A stretch of DNA of 64,000 nt from assembly GCF_027595985.1 (NCBI RefSeq), contig NC_073302.1:9550966-9614965 (forward strand). Reading direction: 5' to 3'. Shown here piece by piece: positions 24,230 to 37,020 of this stretch (positions within the stretch are counted from its first letter, which is position 1; the number at the start of each line of letters is the position of its first letter). The notes below the pieces were generated by a model. The model did no database searches and had not been told where the DNA came from. It was given only the letters and a program-made list of their open reading frames with translations. A program made the translations under genes and the position numbers. This stretch comes from Sorex araneus. Its lineage: Eukaryota; Chordata; Mammalia; Eulipotyphla; Soricidae.

Positions 24230-24550
24230 AGGAATTAATGTGATCTCTTTGCATGCCACAGATACTGATTTGATCCCTGGCACTACCTACATATGGTACC
24301 CTGAGCATGGCCAGCAGTGATATCTGAGTACAGAGCCAGGAGTGAGCCCTCAGCATTGTCGGGTGTGGTCCCGAGCCCTCCCCCACCCACCAAATAAAGA
24401 AGAGTGAACCCGAGAGATAACCCAGTGAACTGAGCAATTGCCTTTTCATGCTGGAGCACTGCCTTTGATTCCTGGTACAGCTTTGACCCCTGAGTACTGG
24501 ATCAGGATTAGTTCTTAACTTTTGCTGGTTGTGCGGCATCCAAATAAAGC
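24230..24550 (+). mobile_element. Two old short SINEs, unit A only
   Basis: 24238-24405 contains tgatccctggcactacc and agagccaggagtgagccct. 24408-24550 is a more diverged second copy (gattcctggtacagctttg). The block 24243-24938 has no counterpart in unit B, where taatgtgag joins taaagtgacacaat (about 47765). Confidence 0.65.
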
Positions 24551-25384
24551 ACACAGTGTGTTATAATCTCATTGTGAAACATTACATAATATTAATACAT
24601 TTCAAAAGATAACACTATACAACAAAAGCAAAACAGATTAAAATTATTCTATTTATTGTAGGATAACATTGGGTTTATCCTTTCAGCCTTGCCACAGGGA
24701 ACTTAGTTTACCTTAAAGCAATGTCCTGTCTGTATGGACACAGGAAAATAGATAATATGGTTAATATTATGCTTTGTAAATTGGGAGCTGATTGGCTCCA
24801 ATAATATTTAGTCCTGGGCATCTGCTTTCTCAATTCAGTTGCCCTTAGTTCCTAGGACCCCAAAAGCAGGGTCCCGACGAGGGACAGAATGGACCCAGGG
24901 CAAGCTGTGAGCTACCCTGGCATTGAAATGGGCCAGGCCAAAGCGTCACAATATTCAACTATAAGTTGAGAGCATGGTTATAAACAAATGCTGTCATGAT
25001 CCAAAAGTAACGACGGGACTAGGACCCTGATAGGGTTAGGAAGACTAACCTTGCCTGAGGACTGTGGTCTGGAATATATAGTGAATGTCCTCAGGAAGAA
25101 CCAAACTTTAAGTCTGATATATCTCTTACTGTGATCATACAGAATGACATTGCTAGAAATATTAGAAGTAAATTTACTATAATTATTTAAGCAGATTACT
25201 AACTGAGGAAGGAAGAAAACGACACATCCTTTTTTGGATCCCACCCTTGAGCAGATCTCCTAGTAATCTGGAGTAATCTCTTTAGACGAGACTTTGTTAA
25301 TCTCCTGGAGAAGTGGTTTTACCCCTCTTTGTTGATTTGTTAGTGTTCAACCCACCTTCGTGTTACTGCCCTATGTGACTGCTA

Positions 25385-25765
25385 TATAAACTAAGACTGT
25401 AACAGAAGTAGGAAGAAGACACAGAAGTGAGGGAGAAGATGCAGAGGCAAGACAGAAGGGCAGAGGCAAGACAGAAGAAGGAGAAGAGACAGAAGCAGAG
25501 AGAAGACACAGAGGGAGAGGTATGACAGAAGCAAGGAGAAGAGACAGAAGAGGAGAGAGAAGACTCAGAAGCAGTGGAGAAGACACAGAAGCAAGAGATA
25601 AGACAAAGAAGCAGAGACAGAGAGATCAAATAGAGACTACAGAGACAGAGACAGAGATAGAGAGACAAATACAAGAGAGCACAGCGGCACACCCAGTAGC
25701 AGAGAACAAGGAGGAGCCATCCCGATCCGGTCCATACACAGCAGCTTGAGAGCACTGAACATGAG

Positions 25766-25796
<31 letters not shown>

Positions 25797-25797
25797 T

Positions 25798-25848
<51 letters not shown>

Positions 25849-25900
25849 GCCCCGAGAGCCCGGAGAGCGGCCCTGAGAGCCTGAGAACAACACACACTCA
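25385..25900. repeat. Purine-rich tract with (GA)n arrays
   Basis: About 500 bp in which one strand is almost wholly A and G with scattered C. It is built of degenerate units like gaagacacagaagcaagacag and then (GA)n runs at 25768-25795 and 25803-25847. Preceded by ctatataaactaag at 25382, which looks like a TATA box, and by a non-repetitive stretch at 25000-25380. This arrangement may be an LTR-like or promoter-like element, but I cannot name a family. Unit B copy: 48230-48600, with a shorter second (GA)n array. Long ORFs of Ser/Leu repeats on the minus strand are composition artefacts. Confidence 0.75.
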
Positions 25901-25999
25901 CATCGCAACTTCCACTCGCGCATACCTTTGTATTTTTTACAACTTATGCTTACTTGTATACACAGATACCACATTTACAATATGCATACAACACACTGT

Positions 26000-26860
26000 G
26001 TTCTTATATTTACCTGTATATCTGTCATGTATCTTTTTGTATGTTACCATAATATATATTTAAACTTAAAAATTTCTAGAAGTGGGCAAAGTTGAGAAAT
26101 TATAAGCAAATATGTATAATGCGATTATTGATATAAACATTAACTGTAGAACAGTTAATAGGGTTGAGATAATGAAAACACCCCTCGCTTCACTTCAGTA
26201 ACTTCTTTTATGTGTCAGGTGAGAAAGTTTAACCCCACTCTTAGCACCTTTCGAGTACACGCTACTATAGAATTAACATTCTCTGCATATTATTTATAAT
26301 TAATTCCTCATAATTTATCCTTCAAACAAATGAAAATATGTACCCTTTATATACACTATCCTATATATTTTCCCCTAGACCCTTGGAAAGCACAATTTTA
26401 TTTCTGTTTCTATGTACCAAGCTTTCTCAAACTTTTAAAGATACTACATTCAAGTGAAACAAAAATCTATTTCTTATTTCCTGCCCCACCAAATAATCAT
26501 ACTATTTTACATTTTTTCTCAAAATATAGACACAAAATGACTTAATTAGAACTTATAGTGATAAATATTAAACAAAAAGATACTTTAAAGGAAAGCATAA
26601 CATATAGAGGTATCTAGTTATACTCCTGAAATTCTGGAGTATTTTAAATTACTGATATCAGGTAAGAAAAGGGATAGTTATATTTTTAAAAGAAAAGGAA
26701 CAAATAAAAGTAGAACTAGTTTTCTGATTTAAGTCACTAGAAAATAAATTCCAAATGTATCATGGAATTGCATGCAAAAGTTATGACCCTAGGATTAGAA
26801 ATACATTTTTGTTCTTTGGAGAAATGCTTGGTAGTAGAATTTTAGAGTTAAATGGAAGTT
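26000..26860. other. AT-rich stretch, near-identical between units
   Basis: No gene seen. By eye about 400 bp (26040-26455) differ from 48783-49205 by one base, far less than the surrounding units. Confidence 0.6.
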
Positions 26861-26869
26861 CTAACCTTA

Positions 26870-28050
26870 AGGTTTGGAGAAATCTTCAAACTATATTGTT
26901 TCTAGAGATACTGACCAAGCTACAGTCCCACTAGCAGTAGTTAAAGTTTATTTATTTATTTATTTTTTGCCACATCCCTGTCAGCATTTATTTGCTTTCA
27001 GACTTTTGGATATAGACCATTCTCTCTGGTATGAAGTGATACCAACATTGCCATTTTGATGTACATTTTCCTAAAATCAATGCTGATCAATACCTTGATG
27101 TATTTCTGTTGTCCGTCTTAATGTCATTTTAAAGGAATTGTCATTTAATTTCCCTCCCTCCATTTTTGTTGGGGTTATTCATTATTTTTAAATTGTTGAG
27201 CTATATATATGTATATGTGTACATATATATAGAGTGCTTTGTATATCTTGGAAATTAGCCCTTTGATGTGCGATGTACAAAGATTTTTTCCCAATCTGTG
27301 TCTTTATTTTAGTTCTCATTCCTTTTTCAGCGCAGTTTTTGTTTTTATTTGAATGTAGTTCTATTTGTTTATTTTTGTTTCTTTTCTTTAATTGTGGAGG
27401 TAATTTTGAAATATTGTTTTAATGTAGCATGTTTATAATAGGGTTAACATTTATGGTGTTGATATACAATAACTACACCTCATTACCATCAAAGTGATCA
27501 ATACTCTCCACCAGTGTCCTTATATCACTTCTAGTCTATTTCTTCGTCAATTTCTCTTCTTATTGATAAACTAAGTTTTGTTATACAAGGTCATGAGTTT
27601 GTCGTGATTTTATCATGTCTATTCCTTTGTTTTGTTTCTCTATCTACTGCAGAAAAGTGAGATCTTCCAGGATGTATACTTATCTCTCTGATTAATTTTA
27701 CTTAACATGTTATCTTTCAGTTCCAATCAAAATTGAAGAAACTTCACGATTTCATCTTTTATAGTAGATGCATAGTATTCCGTTTGTACATATGCCATAA
27801 CTTCTTTATCCATTCATCTGTAATTGGACATTTGGATTTTACCCATATCCTAAATACTGTATTAATATGTGAAATGAACTTAGATCAACATATATCTTTT
27901 CAAATTAATGAATTATTTATATGGCTAGATGCCTTCTGAGTTAAAGTGCAGGTGACCACCTTCTGCTTTGGTTGTCCTTGCCAATGGAGTTCTATTATTG
28001 AAGACTTTTTTGGAGTCAAACTCTTGAAGAATTCTGCCTATCTATGATTT
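26870..28050 (-). mobile_element. old L1 ORF2 3' part
   Basis: Plus-strand text reads gttggggttattcattattt, aattgttgagctatatat, ctcattcctttttcagcgcag, atgcatagtattccgttt, tctttatccattcatctg and gacatttggattttaccca. This is the reverse complement of the end of a mammalian L1 ORF2. No open frame. Unit B copy at 49610-50185 plus 51498-52090, split by a 1.3-kb insertion. Confidence 0.8.
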
Positions 28051-28596
28051 CCTCAATGCAATTTATAGATACAGGTTTAATACTAAAGTATCTCATCCAT
28101 TTTTATCTAATTATAATATATATGATTGGTATCATGCTGTAGCAGCAATGAAAGTATGGAAAAGTAATGTTTTGCTACGTAAAATTAACCTGAAAAAGAA
28201 ATAAATTTTTAATTATAGAAGAAAATTTTCTACATAAGTTCTATAAACATTAAGAATATGCAAAAATAAAAGCATGTATTGACACTAAAATAAATATATA
28301 AGTGGATTTAAACAACGTATTAAAATAGAACAAGAAAAAATTGGAAAGTACAGTTACGCTGTCAAGGTTTTATGGATATCCACCCATGCAGACTTTCTAC
28401 AGTAATCAAAACCTTAAACAAACTGTTCAACTATGTTCAAGATGATTCTGACTGCTGTAACATTGGTGGTGTAATGCATACTGGTGGAGAGAAAGGTGAT
28501 GCCACATTATATGACTCAAGCCCAATCATGAACAACTTTGTGTATCTCACAGTGATTCAATTAAAAAGAAAAATTTGTTTAAAACCACTATGAATC

Positions 28597-28760
28597 AGGG
28601 GGTGGAAAAATAGCACAGGGGCTAAGACATTTGCCCTGCATGTGGCTGACCCGAATTTGATACCCAGCATCCTATATGGTCCCCTGAGCACCGCCAGGAA
28701 TAATTCCTGAGTGCAGAGCAAGAAACAACCGTGTGCATTGTTGGATGTGACCCAAAAAGA
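28597..28760 (+). mobile_element. tRNA-derived SINE, short type
   Basis: gggggtggaaaaatagcac to ttggatgtgacccaaaaag. Shared with 52650-52790, where the unit B copy has lost about 30 bp internally. Confidence 0.88.
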
Positions 28761-28852
28761 AAAAAAAAACATTATGAATCAAAACATAATGATGTTTGTA
28801 TTGCTTATGCAGGATGGACCAGGTCTTATATTAAATTTTACGTAAACGATAC

Positions 28853-29794
28853 TCATCTTGGTGAAAACATTATTCTGTTAAGAACATTTCCCAGAGCTCC
28901 TTTCATATCACGATTTCTCAGACTGTAGATGAAGGGATTTAGCATGGGCGTCACCAGAGTGTAGAGCACAGCCACGATGACATCTTTCTCATTGGAGTTA
29001 AAGGATGAGGGCAAAATGTAGAGTCCAATAATTGATCCATAGTAGAGAGACACGACAGTGAGGTGTGAACCACAGGTGGACAAGGCTTTGAAGATCCCCT
29101 TGGTAGAGGGAACCCTCAGGATGGTGGCCCCAATCCGCCCATAAGAGACCAGAATGCACATAAATGGCACAGTAATGACCACTACCCCTGCCATAAAGAT
29201 CACCAGTTCATTCACTGTGGTATCTGAACTGGACATCTTAAGTAAGGCAGAAAGATCACAGAAGAAGTGGGGGACAATGTTATCTCCACAGAAAGAGAGA
29301 CGGGCCAAGAGGAGGGTGTGCAAGAGGCCAACTGCAGAGGACAGGATACAGGACATCATTACCAACAAGAAACATAAACTCTGACTCATGATGGTGGTGT
29401 AGTGGAGGGGGTGACAGATGGCCACGTACCTGTCATAGGCCATGGAGGTGAGAAGGAGGTTGTCCAAACACCCAAATTGTAGAAAGAAATACACCTGAGA
29501 TACACACCCAGCGTAGGAGATGGATTGGCTCTGTGTCTGCATGTTAAAGAGCATCTTTGGGGCTGTCACTGAAGAGAAAGAGACGTCAGTGAGAGCCAGG
29601 TGGCTGAGGAAGAAGTACATGGGGGTGTGGAGGTGGGAGTCCAGCCTGATGAGCAGGATGATGAGCAGGTTCCCCAGAACCGTGGTCAGGTACATGGTCA
29701 GAAAAAGGGCGTAATATAGGTCCTGTTTCTCTGTCCAGCTGGGGAGCCCCACGAGGAGGAACTCAGACGCACAGCTCATATTGTCCCAACTCAT
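28853..29794 (-). CDS. OR1J-like: Olfactory receptor, OR1J-like (OR gene 3)
   Basis: Intact 313-aa odorant receptor, 98% identical by eye to OR gene 5. The frame stays open upstream to 29875, but the canonical start is [12 protein letters not shown] at 29794: the length then matches its relatives and the splice acceptor ttaaatttccag (exon from 29805) lies 11 bp before it, so upstream codons are intronic. Visible: NMS glycosylation site at residue 5, [40 protein letters not shown] and [12 protein letters not shown]. Cys97, Cys169 and Cys179 are kept; residue 189 is Ser (MSSSDT) where ORs usually have Cys. It differs from gene 5 at residues 2, 15, 21, 54, 201 and 260. After the duplication this gene lies downstream of an orphan copy of the OR gene 1 upstream region. 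Confidence 0.95.
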   Translation of the reverse strand: MSWDNMSCASEFLLVGLPSWTEKQDLYYALFLTMYLTTVLGNLLIILLIRLDSHLHTPMYFFLSHLALTDVSFSSVTAPKMLFNMQTQSQSISYAGCVSQVYFFLQFGCLDNLLLTSMAYDRYVAICHPLHYTTIMSQSLCFLLVMMSCILSSAVGLLHTLLLARLSFCGDNIVPHFFCDLSALLKMSSSDTTVNELVIFMAGVVVITVPFMCILVSYGRIGATILRVPSTKGIFKALSTCGSHLTVVSLYYGSIIGLYILPSSFNSNEKDVIVAVLYTLVTPMLNPFIYSLRNRDMKGALGNVLNRIMFSPR

Positions 29795-30059
29795 TGTCTT
29801 CTTGACTGGAAATTTAAAATGAGATAGACATTTTAAAGAATAATAAAGTTTATTGACTATCACATAGGAATACATGGTTTAGAATGAGTCAGCTCATAAG
29901 TATTGATCTGAATAGCTCATGTTTTGGGGACATTCAATTTTACATTAGTGTCTACCTAGAAAAGCACAATTTCTTTAACAGAAGCCATGAAAAATCAGAA
30001 TGATGATCAGCTCGGGTAATATTTTCATATAAGGATTTCATGATATAAATCTGAATTTA

Positions 30060-30235
30060 CTGGGACTGGAGCAATAGCACTGCGGGTAGGTCATTTGACT
30101 TGCATGCAGCCGACCCGGGCTCAATTTTCAGCATCCCATATCGTCCCCTGAGCACTTCCAGGACTTAATTCCTGAGTGCAAAGCCAGGAGTAACCCCTGT
30201 GCATCACTGGGTGTGACCCAAAAAGCCAAAAAAAA
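30060..30235 (+). mobile_element. tRNA-derived SINE, short type
   Basis: gggactggagcaatagcact to gggtgtgacccaaaaagcc. Shared with 54090-54262, so it predates the duplication. Confidence 0.92.
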
Positions 30236-30604
30236 AATATCTGAATTTAGTAAATTACATTGCAAGATTAGGTCAGTTATCTATCAACAATTAAAAGCAC
30301 TAGAGACCCCAGATTTCTCCTGACCTTCCTTAATCCTTCCCACTCTCATACATGCTAGAGCTAGTGCTAATTTTCATGGATTTATTCAAGATATAACCAT
30401 CCAGTGCACTGGTCTTGTTTATAATCTATCAATACTGCGGAAATAGTAGAAATATCACATGTAACTGGCAGGATAATTGATTAAGATGAAGAATCTATGC
30501 CAGCAACATAAAGGATCTAGTAAAATGTCTTATAGGAGTGCTTCATTTAAGACAATTACATCTCATTTCTCAAAAAACTTTATCTGCAATTATTCCTTCT
30601 AAAG

Positions 30605-30765
30605 CCTTTTGGGGGGATTGTTTTGCTTTGGGGCCATGCGCTGAAGTGCTCAGGTATTTCTCCTGGCTCTGCACTCAGGGATCAATCCTAGAAGTGCTCA
30701 AGGGACTATACGCAGTGCTGGGGATTACACCCCCTTACTGCTATACTACCACTCTGATCAAAGAA
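30605..30765 (-). mobile_element. old SINE, reverse
   Basis: gctttggggccatgcgctga, ctcctggctctgcactcagg and gtgctggggattacaccc. Shared with 54638-54790. Confidence 0.75.
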
Positions 30766-31159
30766 TTTTTGTAGTATATAGAAAAAAGTGTCTCTCTTCT
30801 AATTTTCCACCATATTCTTAGTTTTAACTCAGAAAAAATATTTTTTCAAATTCTCGGATCTTCAGGGATATTTTTTCCTTCCAATAATGTCCTGAACCTA
30901 CAAATGTGAACGTTATTTGTCAATGTCTGCCCAATATTGTTTACAAGAAGAAGCTTTCTTTTATCATTTTCCTAACTTGGGTTTTTATGACAAATAAATA
31001 ATTGACTTATCTTCAACATTTTTGTCATTTTTTCACATTATGCTACTGATATACTCCCTCTTCTTTAGATCAGTTTTCTCATATCTGCCATGTGAACACT
31101 TGAAAATGACCAGAAAAGAGAACGACATATTGTGTCATCCCCAAAATAGAATTTACATA

Positions 31160-31560
31160 CTGAGTCTGGAGTGATAGTACAGCGGGTACCGCATTTGCTT
31201 TACATGCAGCAGACATGGGTTCTATCCCTGGCATCCCAAATGCCTCCCGGAGCACTGCCACGAGTAACTGCTGAGCGAGAGCCAGTAGTAACTCAGGAGA
31301 GTACAGAGCCAGGATTAGATCCTGAGTATCACTAGATGTGACCCCCAAAACAAAAGCAAAAGTAAAGTTAGGGGCTGGAGTGATAGTACAATGAGTATGG
31401 CACATGCCATGCACACGTCTGACCTGGGCTTGATCCTCTGCATCCCACACGGTTCCCTGAGTATAGCCGGGAGTAATTGCTGAGTGTAGAGCCAGTAATA
31501 ACCCCTGAGCACAGCTGAGTGTGGCCCCCAAAGAAAAAACAAAGCAAACAAAAACAAAAG
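31160..31560 (+). mobile_element. Two tandem short SINEs
   Basis: First copy about 31165-31360 (gtctggagtgatagtacagc), second about 31371-31545 (ggggctggagtgatagtaca). Both are diverged and are shared with 55192-55393 and 55400-55572. Confidence 0.85.
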
Positions 31561-32189
31561 TCGACTTTACATACCATTTAAAGGCTTAGTCAACAATTAA
31601 GAACTGAGAATTTATCTCGCTATTGGATTCATCATTGATTTTGAGAGTCAACAGAGATTACATAAGGTCCCAATTTTCACAATTAGCCTTATCCTTGTAA
31701 TTTCTATATTTTTCAGTCTATTACATTAAATGCATTAATTTAGCATAATTATCTAAATTATATTTAGATAAATTACGCAGTATTATAGTCACTACTGAGT
31801 AATAATCAATTTATCAAAATTAGGTGCTAAGAAGTAGTCTGGTAGAGTTGGGTTTTCCAATATTTTTCCATTTTAGAAATATTTCATTTATAACATATTT
31901 CACTTTCACATAACATATATTGAATAAAAATTCCGAGAAATATCTTTAAGCTATACATATATACATAGCCATTTACTTATTTACATGTACATGTTCTCAA
32001 CTTTGGTAGTAATTGCTAAATGATAATTTGCAAGTTCAGAAGTATATTTACTATGTGTTCTTTAAAATGAGTCCTGAATAATAACAGGCTGTCATGTGAA
32101 TATTTTCAAAATTAAGTATTTGAGTTACATTTGGAGGTATCAGTTTTGTTGCTTGAGTAACAGAAAATTCAGGACCATGATCATCATAG

Positions 32190-33200
32190 ATAAGTAAAAT
32201 GTGAGAGAATTTTCACAGAGCTGGAATATGTATGCACTTCTCTCATATCATGAAAGGAAAGTTCTTATTTTATTCTAGATCAATAGAACAGCCCAAAAAA
32301 GGTTAAAAGCAAGATACAAATGATTGTTAAAATGTTAAACAAGTATGTAGCCACTAGGTACAAAACATATGCTAGAAATGCAGCTGTTAACAGAAATATT
32401 AATTAAATTTACTACAGTAATTTATGTATCAAATGATATGTAATAATCACACTCAGATAATGGCAGCAGAGATTAAGAAAATTACAGATTGGGATAAAAT
32501 ATGGGGGAAAAGTGAATGTTTAATAGTTGAAACTATCAAGAGACATTTCCTTGTAGCTGAATAATAAAAAGTAGGGATCACTCATTCTACAAGAGATAAA
32601 GTCTTGCTATGACATAGTACCACACACTAATAAGTTAACTCTCTCTCATTCTTTCACTCAAGCATGCACGCACCTTACACACACACACACACACACACAC
32701 TACTGGACATGATCCTACTCCTGACATTGTCTCTTAAGTGGTGGACACACAGGACATATATACCATCACTTATAAGGCATGGAGAACTCTTCCATTCATC
32801 TCTAGAAGACTCTGAGTACCATGAAGCATGTGGAGTCTCCAGATATCTCAGAGATGCATTGCAATAGGAAGAATTATCAGTTCAAAATAACATAAGAGCT
32901 ATTTATTGGGTACAGGGTTGTTAAAAACTTAAGTGATGATTTTAAATTCGAGCTTCACAATTACGGAGAGGATCCTTATGGAGTATCAATTCCCTTACTG
33001 CAAACTCCAAATTAGATACAAATTGGCGGGTGGGGGGAGCAGAAAGTTGTTTCCTTGCCTTTGGTTCCCCGGAGAGAAGAAATGTTGTTGGCAGTAGATA
33101 ATAGGAGAGTTTTCCCTAAGAGGAATAATGATAATAACCATCAAACAATTACCAGGAACTTGTTTGTTCACAAGAATTTTTGTCTTCTGATATTGGACGA
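32190..33200 (-). promoter_or_regulatory. Candidate upstream/promoter module of OR gene 3
   Basis: Diverged copy of the recurring OR upstream block. Shares ctctagaagactctga, gatgcattgcaataggaag, gagaggatccttatgga and an EBF-like near-palindrome ttccccggagaga at 33065-33077. Lies 2.4-3.4 kb upstream of the OR gene 3 ATG. A (CA)n of about 10 units sits at 32680-32700. Confidence 0.4.
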
Positions 33201-33741
33201 AAGATGATTTAAAAAGAACAACACACCTAAAGTTGCTGCTGTTAGAAGTTTCGCCGTGGTAACCTGAATCTTTCTTCTGTGCCTGATACTGATTCATAAA
33301 CACCACAAATACTCATGCTTTCACTCCCTGAGCCAAAAAGGGAGGGAATTTAAATTCTATCATCACACAACTTTGATAAGATGGAGTCACTTCCATCCGT
33401 AGTTAATTAAAGACAGGTCCTAAAAATATCTTGGTCTCCTGCTTTACAGTAATGTAGTCACATTCTTTTTGTGTGTATCAAAAATACTTTGGAAAGCTCA
33501 TTCAAGAGAAGATGGGGAAGAAACCTGTTCTTATGGGTTCTTTGAAATAAGTCCTGAATAATATGAGCCTGTAGGCATTATACATAAAGAACTAATGTGT
33601 TAGTGGAATCTTTGGAGAGGATTGGACCATAATTTTTGAGGAACAGATAAAATTCAGGAGTCATGGTCTGTATGGAAAACTTAGAGAGTTGAAGAATTAT
33701 TTAAGAGATGGAACATGTAATATATGTAATAATTATTTTGT

Positions 33742-33841
33742 CGGGTAGGGCATTAGCCTTGCAGGTGGGCGACTAAGGTTTGATTCCTTCACTATTCTTG
33801 GAGAGCCCGGCAAGCTACTGTGAGTATCTTGCCTGCATGCA
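33742..33841 (+). mobile_element. SINE truncated by the duplication junction
   Basis: The head of a long-type SINE (gtcgggtagggcattagcct to gtgagtatcttgcctgca) stops at about 33837 and is fused to tgcctatatgaaag, the left edge of the duplicated unit. The intact equivalent is 57768-57995. This marks the tandem duplication breakpoint. Confidence 0.9.
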
Positions 33842-34164
33842 TGCCTATATGAAAGAATAAGTGATTAGTCCAATAACGGGTCATGCTTTTAGAAAGTTCT
33901 GTCCATGAGTTCCAATCACAATAGCTTCCGTTTGGAGCTCGCAATGGGTAACTGATCATCTGTCATCAAGATTTTATGTGAACTTTCATAATGAACCCAA
34001 TATCATTTGCAGAAACAATGAAATATCAGGATAGATATCACATCAGATCATGGCCAAACATGAGAAATCTCAGAGGTTTTCACCAAAATCTGAAATTAGG
34101 AAATGAAATGGACAAGATATGTCAAGTAGCTAGTAAATAATTGTTCCATTTTAATGTGACATAC

Positions 34165-34345
34165 TTCATAACAATATGGATGGAATTGGAGGGTAGTATG
34201 TTGAGCAAAATGAATCAGAGGCTGAAGGACAAATACAGAATTATCTCACCCATCCACAACACAAATTAGGGGTTTTGTCAGTAATAAAACTTGGGTACTA
34301 TATTACAGACCTTGTATCAATGGTTTTGGTAATGATTTATTTCCA
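34165..34345 (+). mobile_element. old L1 fragment (unit B copy)
   Basis: Same fragment as 8240-8420. Immediately left of it, ttttaatgtgacatacttc is the unoccupied counterpart of the L1 target site at 6216-6230. Confidence 0.7.
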
Positions 34346-34862
34346 GAGCTTTGACTGACATGAGACAACCCAAAGAATTACTATGGATCACCAGTAAATC
34401 AGTGCTTGGAAACTTAGTGGAAGCATTCTATGTAACTGCTTTAGAAAAAAAATAGTAGAAACCAAAATTTAAGTTAATAACATAATGGTGTTGAACATAT
34501 AATGTATTTCCACTAGTCTTTAAGTTAGTTCTTTCCCTCTCCTAATCATTTATAGGCCACCAGTATTCTCTCTTTTTTATTAACTATTTTTTAAAATTAT
34601 TTTTGTTTTAAATTTTATTATTTTTATTTTAGTAACTTTTGTAACATGTTTGCAATAGTATTAGAATTTATGGTTCTTATGTAAAGTATATGCATTATAC
34701 AATAACCAAAACACAGACACCAAAAATGTTCTTCCTTTAATTCTAGTTTTAATGCCATCATTCCTTCCCACCTCAATTCTCTTATTAGAAATCTCCATTT
34801 TCTAATCCAAGGCCAGTGTTTGTTCAATAATATTTTCTCATTTTGTTTTCCTATATAACACA

Positions 34863-35115
34863 GGGGCAGGAGCAATAGCACAGCGGGTAGGGCTTTTGAC
34901 TTGCATGAAGCTGACCCGGGTTCAATTCCTGTGTCCCTCTTGGAGAGCCTGGAAAGCTACTGAGAGTATCCTGCCCTCAAGGCAGAGCCTGGCAAGCTAC
35001 CTGTGGCCAATTCGATATGCCAAAAACAGTAACAAATCTCACAATGGAGACATTACTGGTGCCCACTCGAGCAAATCAATTAGCAATGGGGCAACAGTGA
35101 TACAGTGATATACCA
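34863..35115 (+). mobile_element. tRNA-derived SINE, long-tail type
   Basis: Colinear copy of the SINE at 9143-9395, from ggggcaggagcaatagcaca to cagtgatacagtgatat. Confidence 0.92.
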
Positions 35116-36100
35116 CAGATGAGTTATATAATTCACTGGCTGTTATTATCCCTATGAGCTATTTTAACATATTATATTCCAGTTGGATCAGGCTTCAAGA
35201 TTAGATCTTTTCTAACAGCTGTATAATATTCCTTTTGACCATTATTCTTCCTAAAGAATTTTATTTTTATGAAGTGTGCTTAAAAATGATTTTCTTTTAT
35301 TACTTTTTGCCACAATATTTCTGAATTTTGACCTACTCAGAACCTGGAAGTGTCCAGACTAAGTTCTTTGCATCTGTCTTTCCCATATAATTCACGAAAT
35401 AGAGCCTCGTTTTTTTTTCATACTGCCAACACTATTTTTTATACCAGTGATTTCTAATATTTTCTTTGAATTTTCTGTCATATTTGCTATTGGTATCATC
35501 TCTTTCTCTCAAAATAGGTTATGCTTACATTTCTCCATGTGAACATGAACAAAATAATTAGGAAAGGAAATAAAATATCATCCCTATAGGAATAATCATT
35601 AATTTGAGGGCTTAACAGCAATTGTTTTAATTTGAATAAAATATCAGTTTCTAAATTATTCAGTTCACTGAGTGAAAAATCATGTTCAGTGTGACTAGTC
35701 ATTGTCATGAATCTGATCCTTACAGCTAAGTGATTAAATGACAGATATTTAGGTTTTTATAATTCTGCCCTTTCCAGAAAAACTTTGTTAATAATATTGT
35801 TTATATGACATTATTACTATTACACATATCTTATTAGGGTAGATTCTTTCAAATAACATTGGAAGATATACATTCAAAATTTTGAATTATTTGAATTATT
35901 GAATTAAAACCTTTTTAAAATACAAAGTATTGAATTTTGTATTATTAAACAAGCTAAGTTGGTGAAGAAGCCACAAGTGCTATCATTCTATGTCTGTCCC
36001 TCTCCCTCTGACCGATTTCACTCAGAGGATACTCTACCTTGTATCAAGGAGATACATATATGGATTCAGATATAAGTAAATTTCATTATTTACAATGAAA
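35116..36100. other. AT-rich intergenic stretch, no gene seen
   Basis: Colinear with 9396-10380. Nothing coding or structured recognised. Confidence 0.55.
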
Positions 36101-37020
36101 AGTCTAAATCTTATTCTCAGAGTGATAAAACACCCACAGAAAGGTTTAAGTCAAGTTGTGAATAACATTTTCAATTCTCTGTTGGATACTTTGTATGAAT
36201 GCTATAACAAAGCAGGGATGTTAGCAAGAATCATGCTAAGTGGTTATTGTGATAGTTTAGGTATAAAATTTAATGTGAACTATGGATGTAGAGATGAAGA
36301 TAATTTCAACTTTGGGAGAAAATATGGAGGGAAAAAAACCAACCAAAACATTGGAGACTGAAAGACAAAACAATATCTCCTATTTTTTCCCCAAAATAGG
36401 AGAAACTTAACCCAAAATTTAGAGACTTAACCAAAATGCATCATTTCACATGATAACATGCTATTCTTTGTATCGACAAATAACTCTGCTAGAACACAAG
36501 AGCACACACAGGACATAGGTACACACACATGCCATCAAACACATTCACCCTTGAAATCTCACTGCTGAAGGGATTCCTTTTCTTTCACTGCTGCCTCTTA
36601 AGTGATGAACACATAATACCTTCAGCTACTGGGCAGGCCAGTTCCTTCCATTTTTCTCTAGAAGGCACAGAATACAATGCAGCAGATTAAGCCTCTAAGA
36701 GTTTCAAAGATGCATTGCACTAGGGAGAAGAATTTTCAAACTTAAGATAAATATATCAATGTACACTGGCTTACAACTCTTGGATGATCAGTGTGGGCAC
36801 TGACTGCACAAGTATGGAGAGGACCCTGGGGAACAACTCCCCACTCAGATTCCAAATTAGTCACAGAGTTGGGAAACTTTTACTTTATTCCCTTTAGTTC
36901 CCTTGGAGAAGAACTGTTTGTTGATAGCAGGCAATAGAGAATTCCTCCGTGGAGGAAAGATGATACAACCCAAAGCTTCTACTAGGAACTTTGTGTTTCG
37001 CTAAATATTACTGCTGTGGA
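36100..37020 (-). promoter_or_regulatory. Orphan copy of the OR gene 1 upstream module
   Basis: Colinear with 10380-11300, including the EBF-like site ttcccttggagaa, here at 36898-36910. The coding exon that should follow on the minus strand is absent because the duplication breakpoint (33842) lies just upstream of it. The next OR coding exon downstream is OR gene 3 at 29794, 7 kb away. Whether the module is active is unknown. Confidence 0.4.

Noticed and set aside
24780-24945. LTR or retroviral fragment
   Set aside because: The stretch has a GC-rich, non-repetitive look and sits in a unit A-only block, but I found no terminal repeats, primer-binding site or coding trace.
25363-25974. Long minus-strand ORF rich in Ser/Leu/Cys (also 48124-48717)
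   Set aside because: It is the translation of the polypyrimidine strand of a (GA)n-rich tract; not a protein.
29795-29875. N-terminal extension of OR gene 3 (27 extra codons)
   Set aside because: The partner gene 5 has no such open frame, the splice acceptor at 29806-29807 cuts through it, and all five receptors are 313 aa from the downstream ATG.
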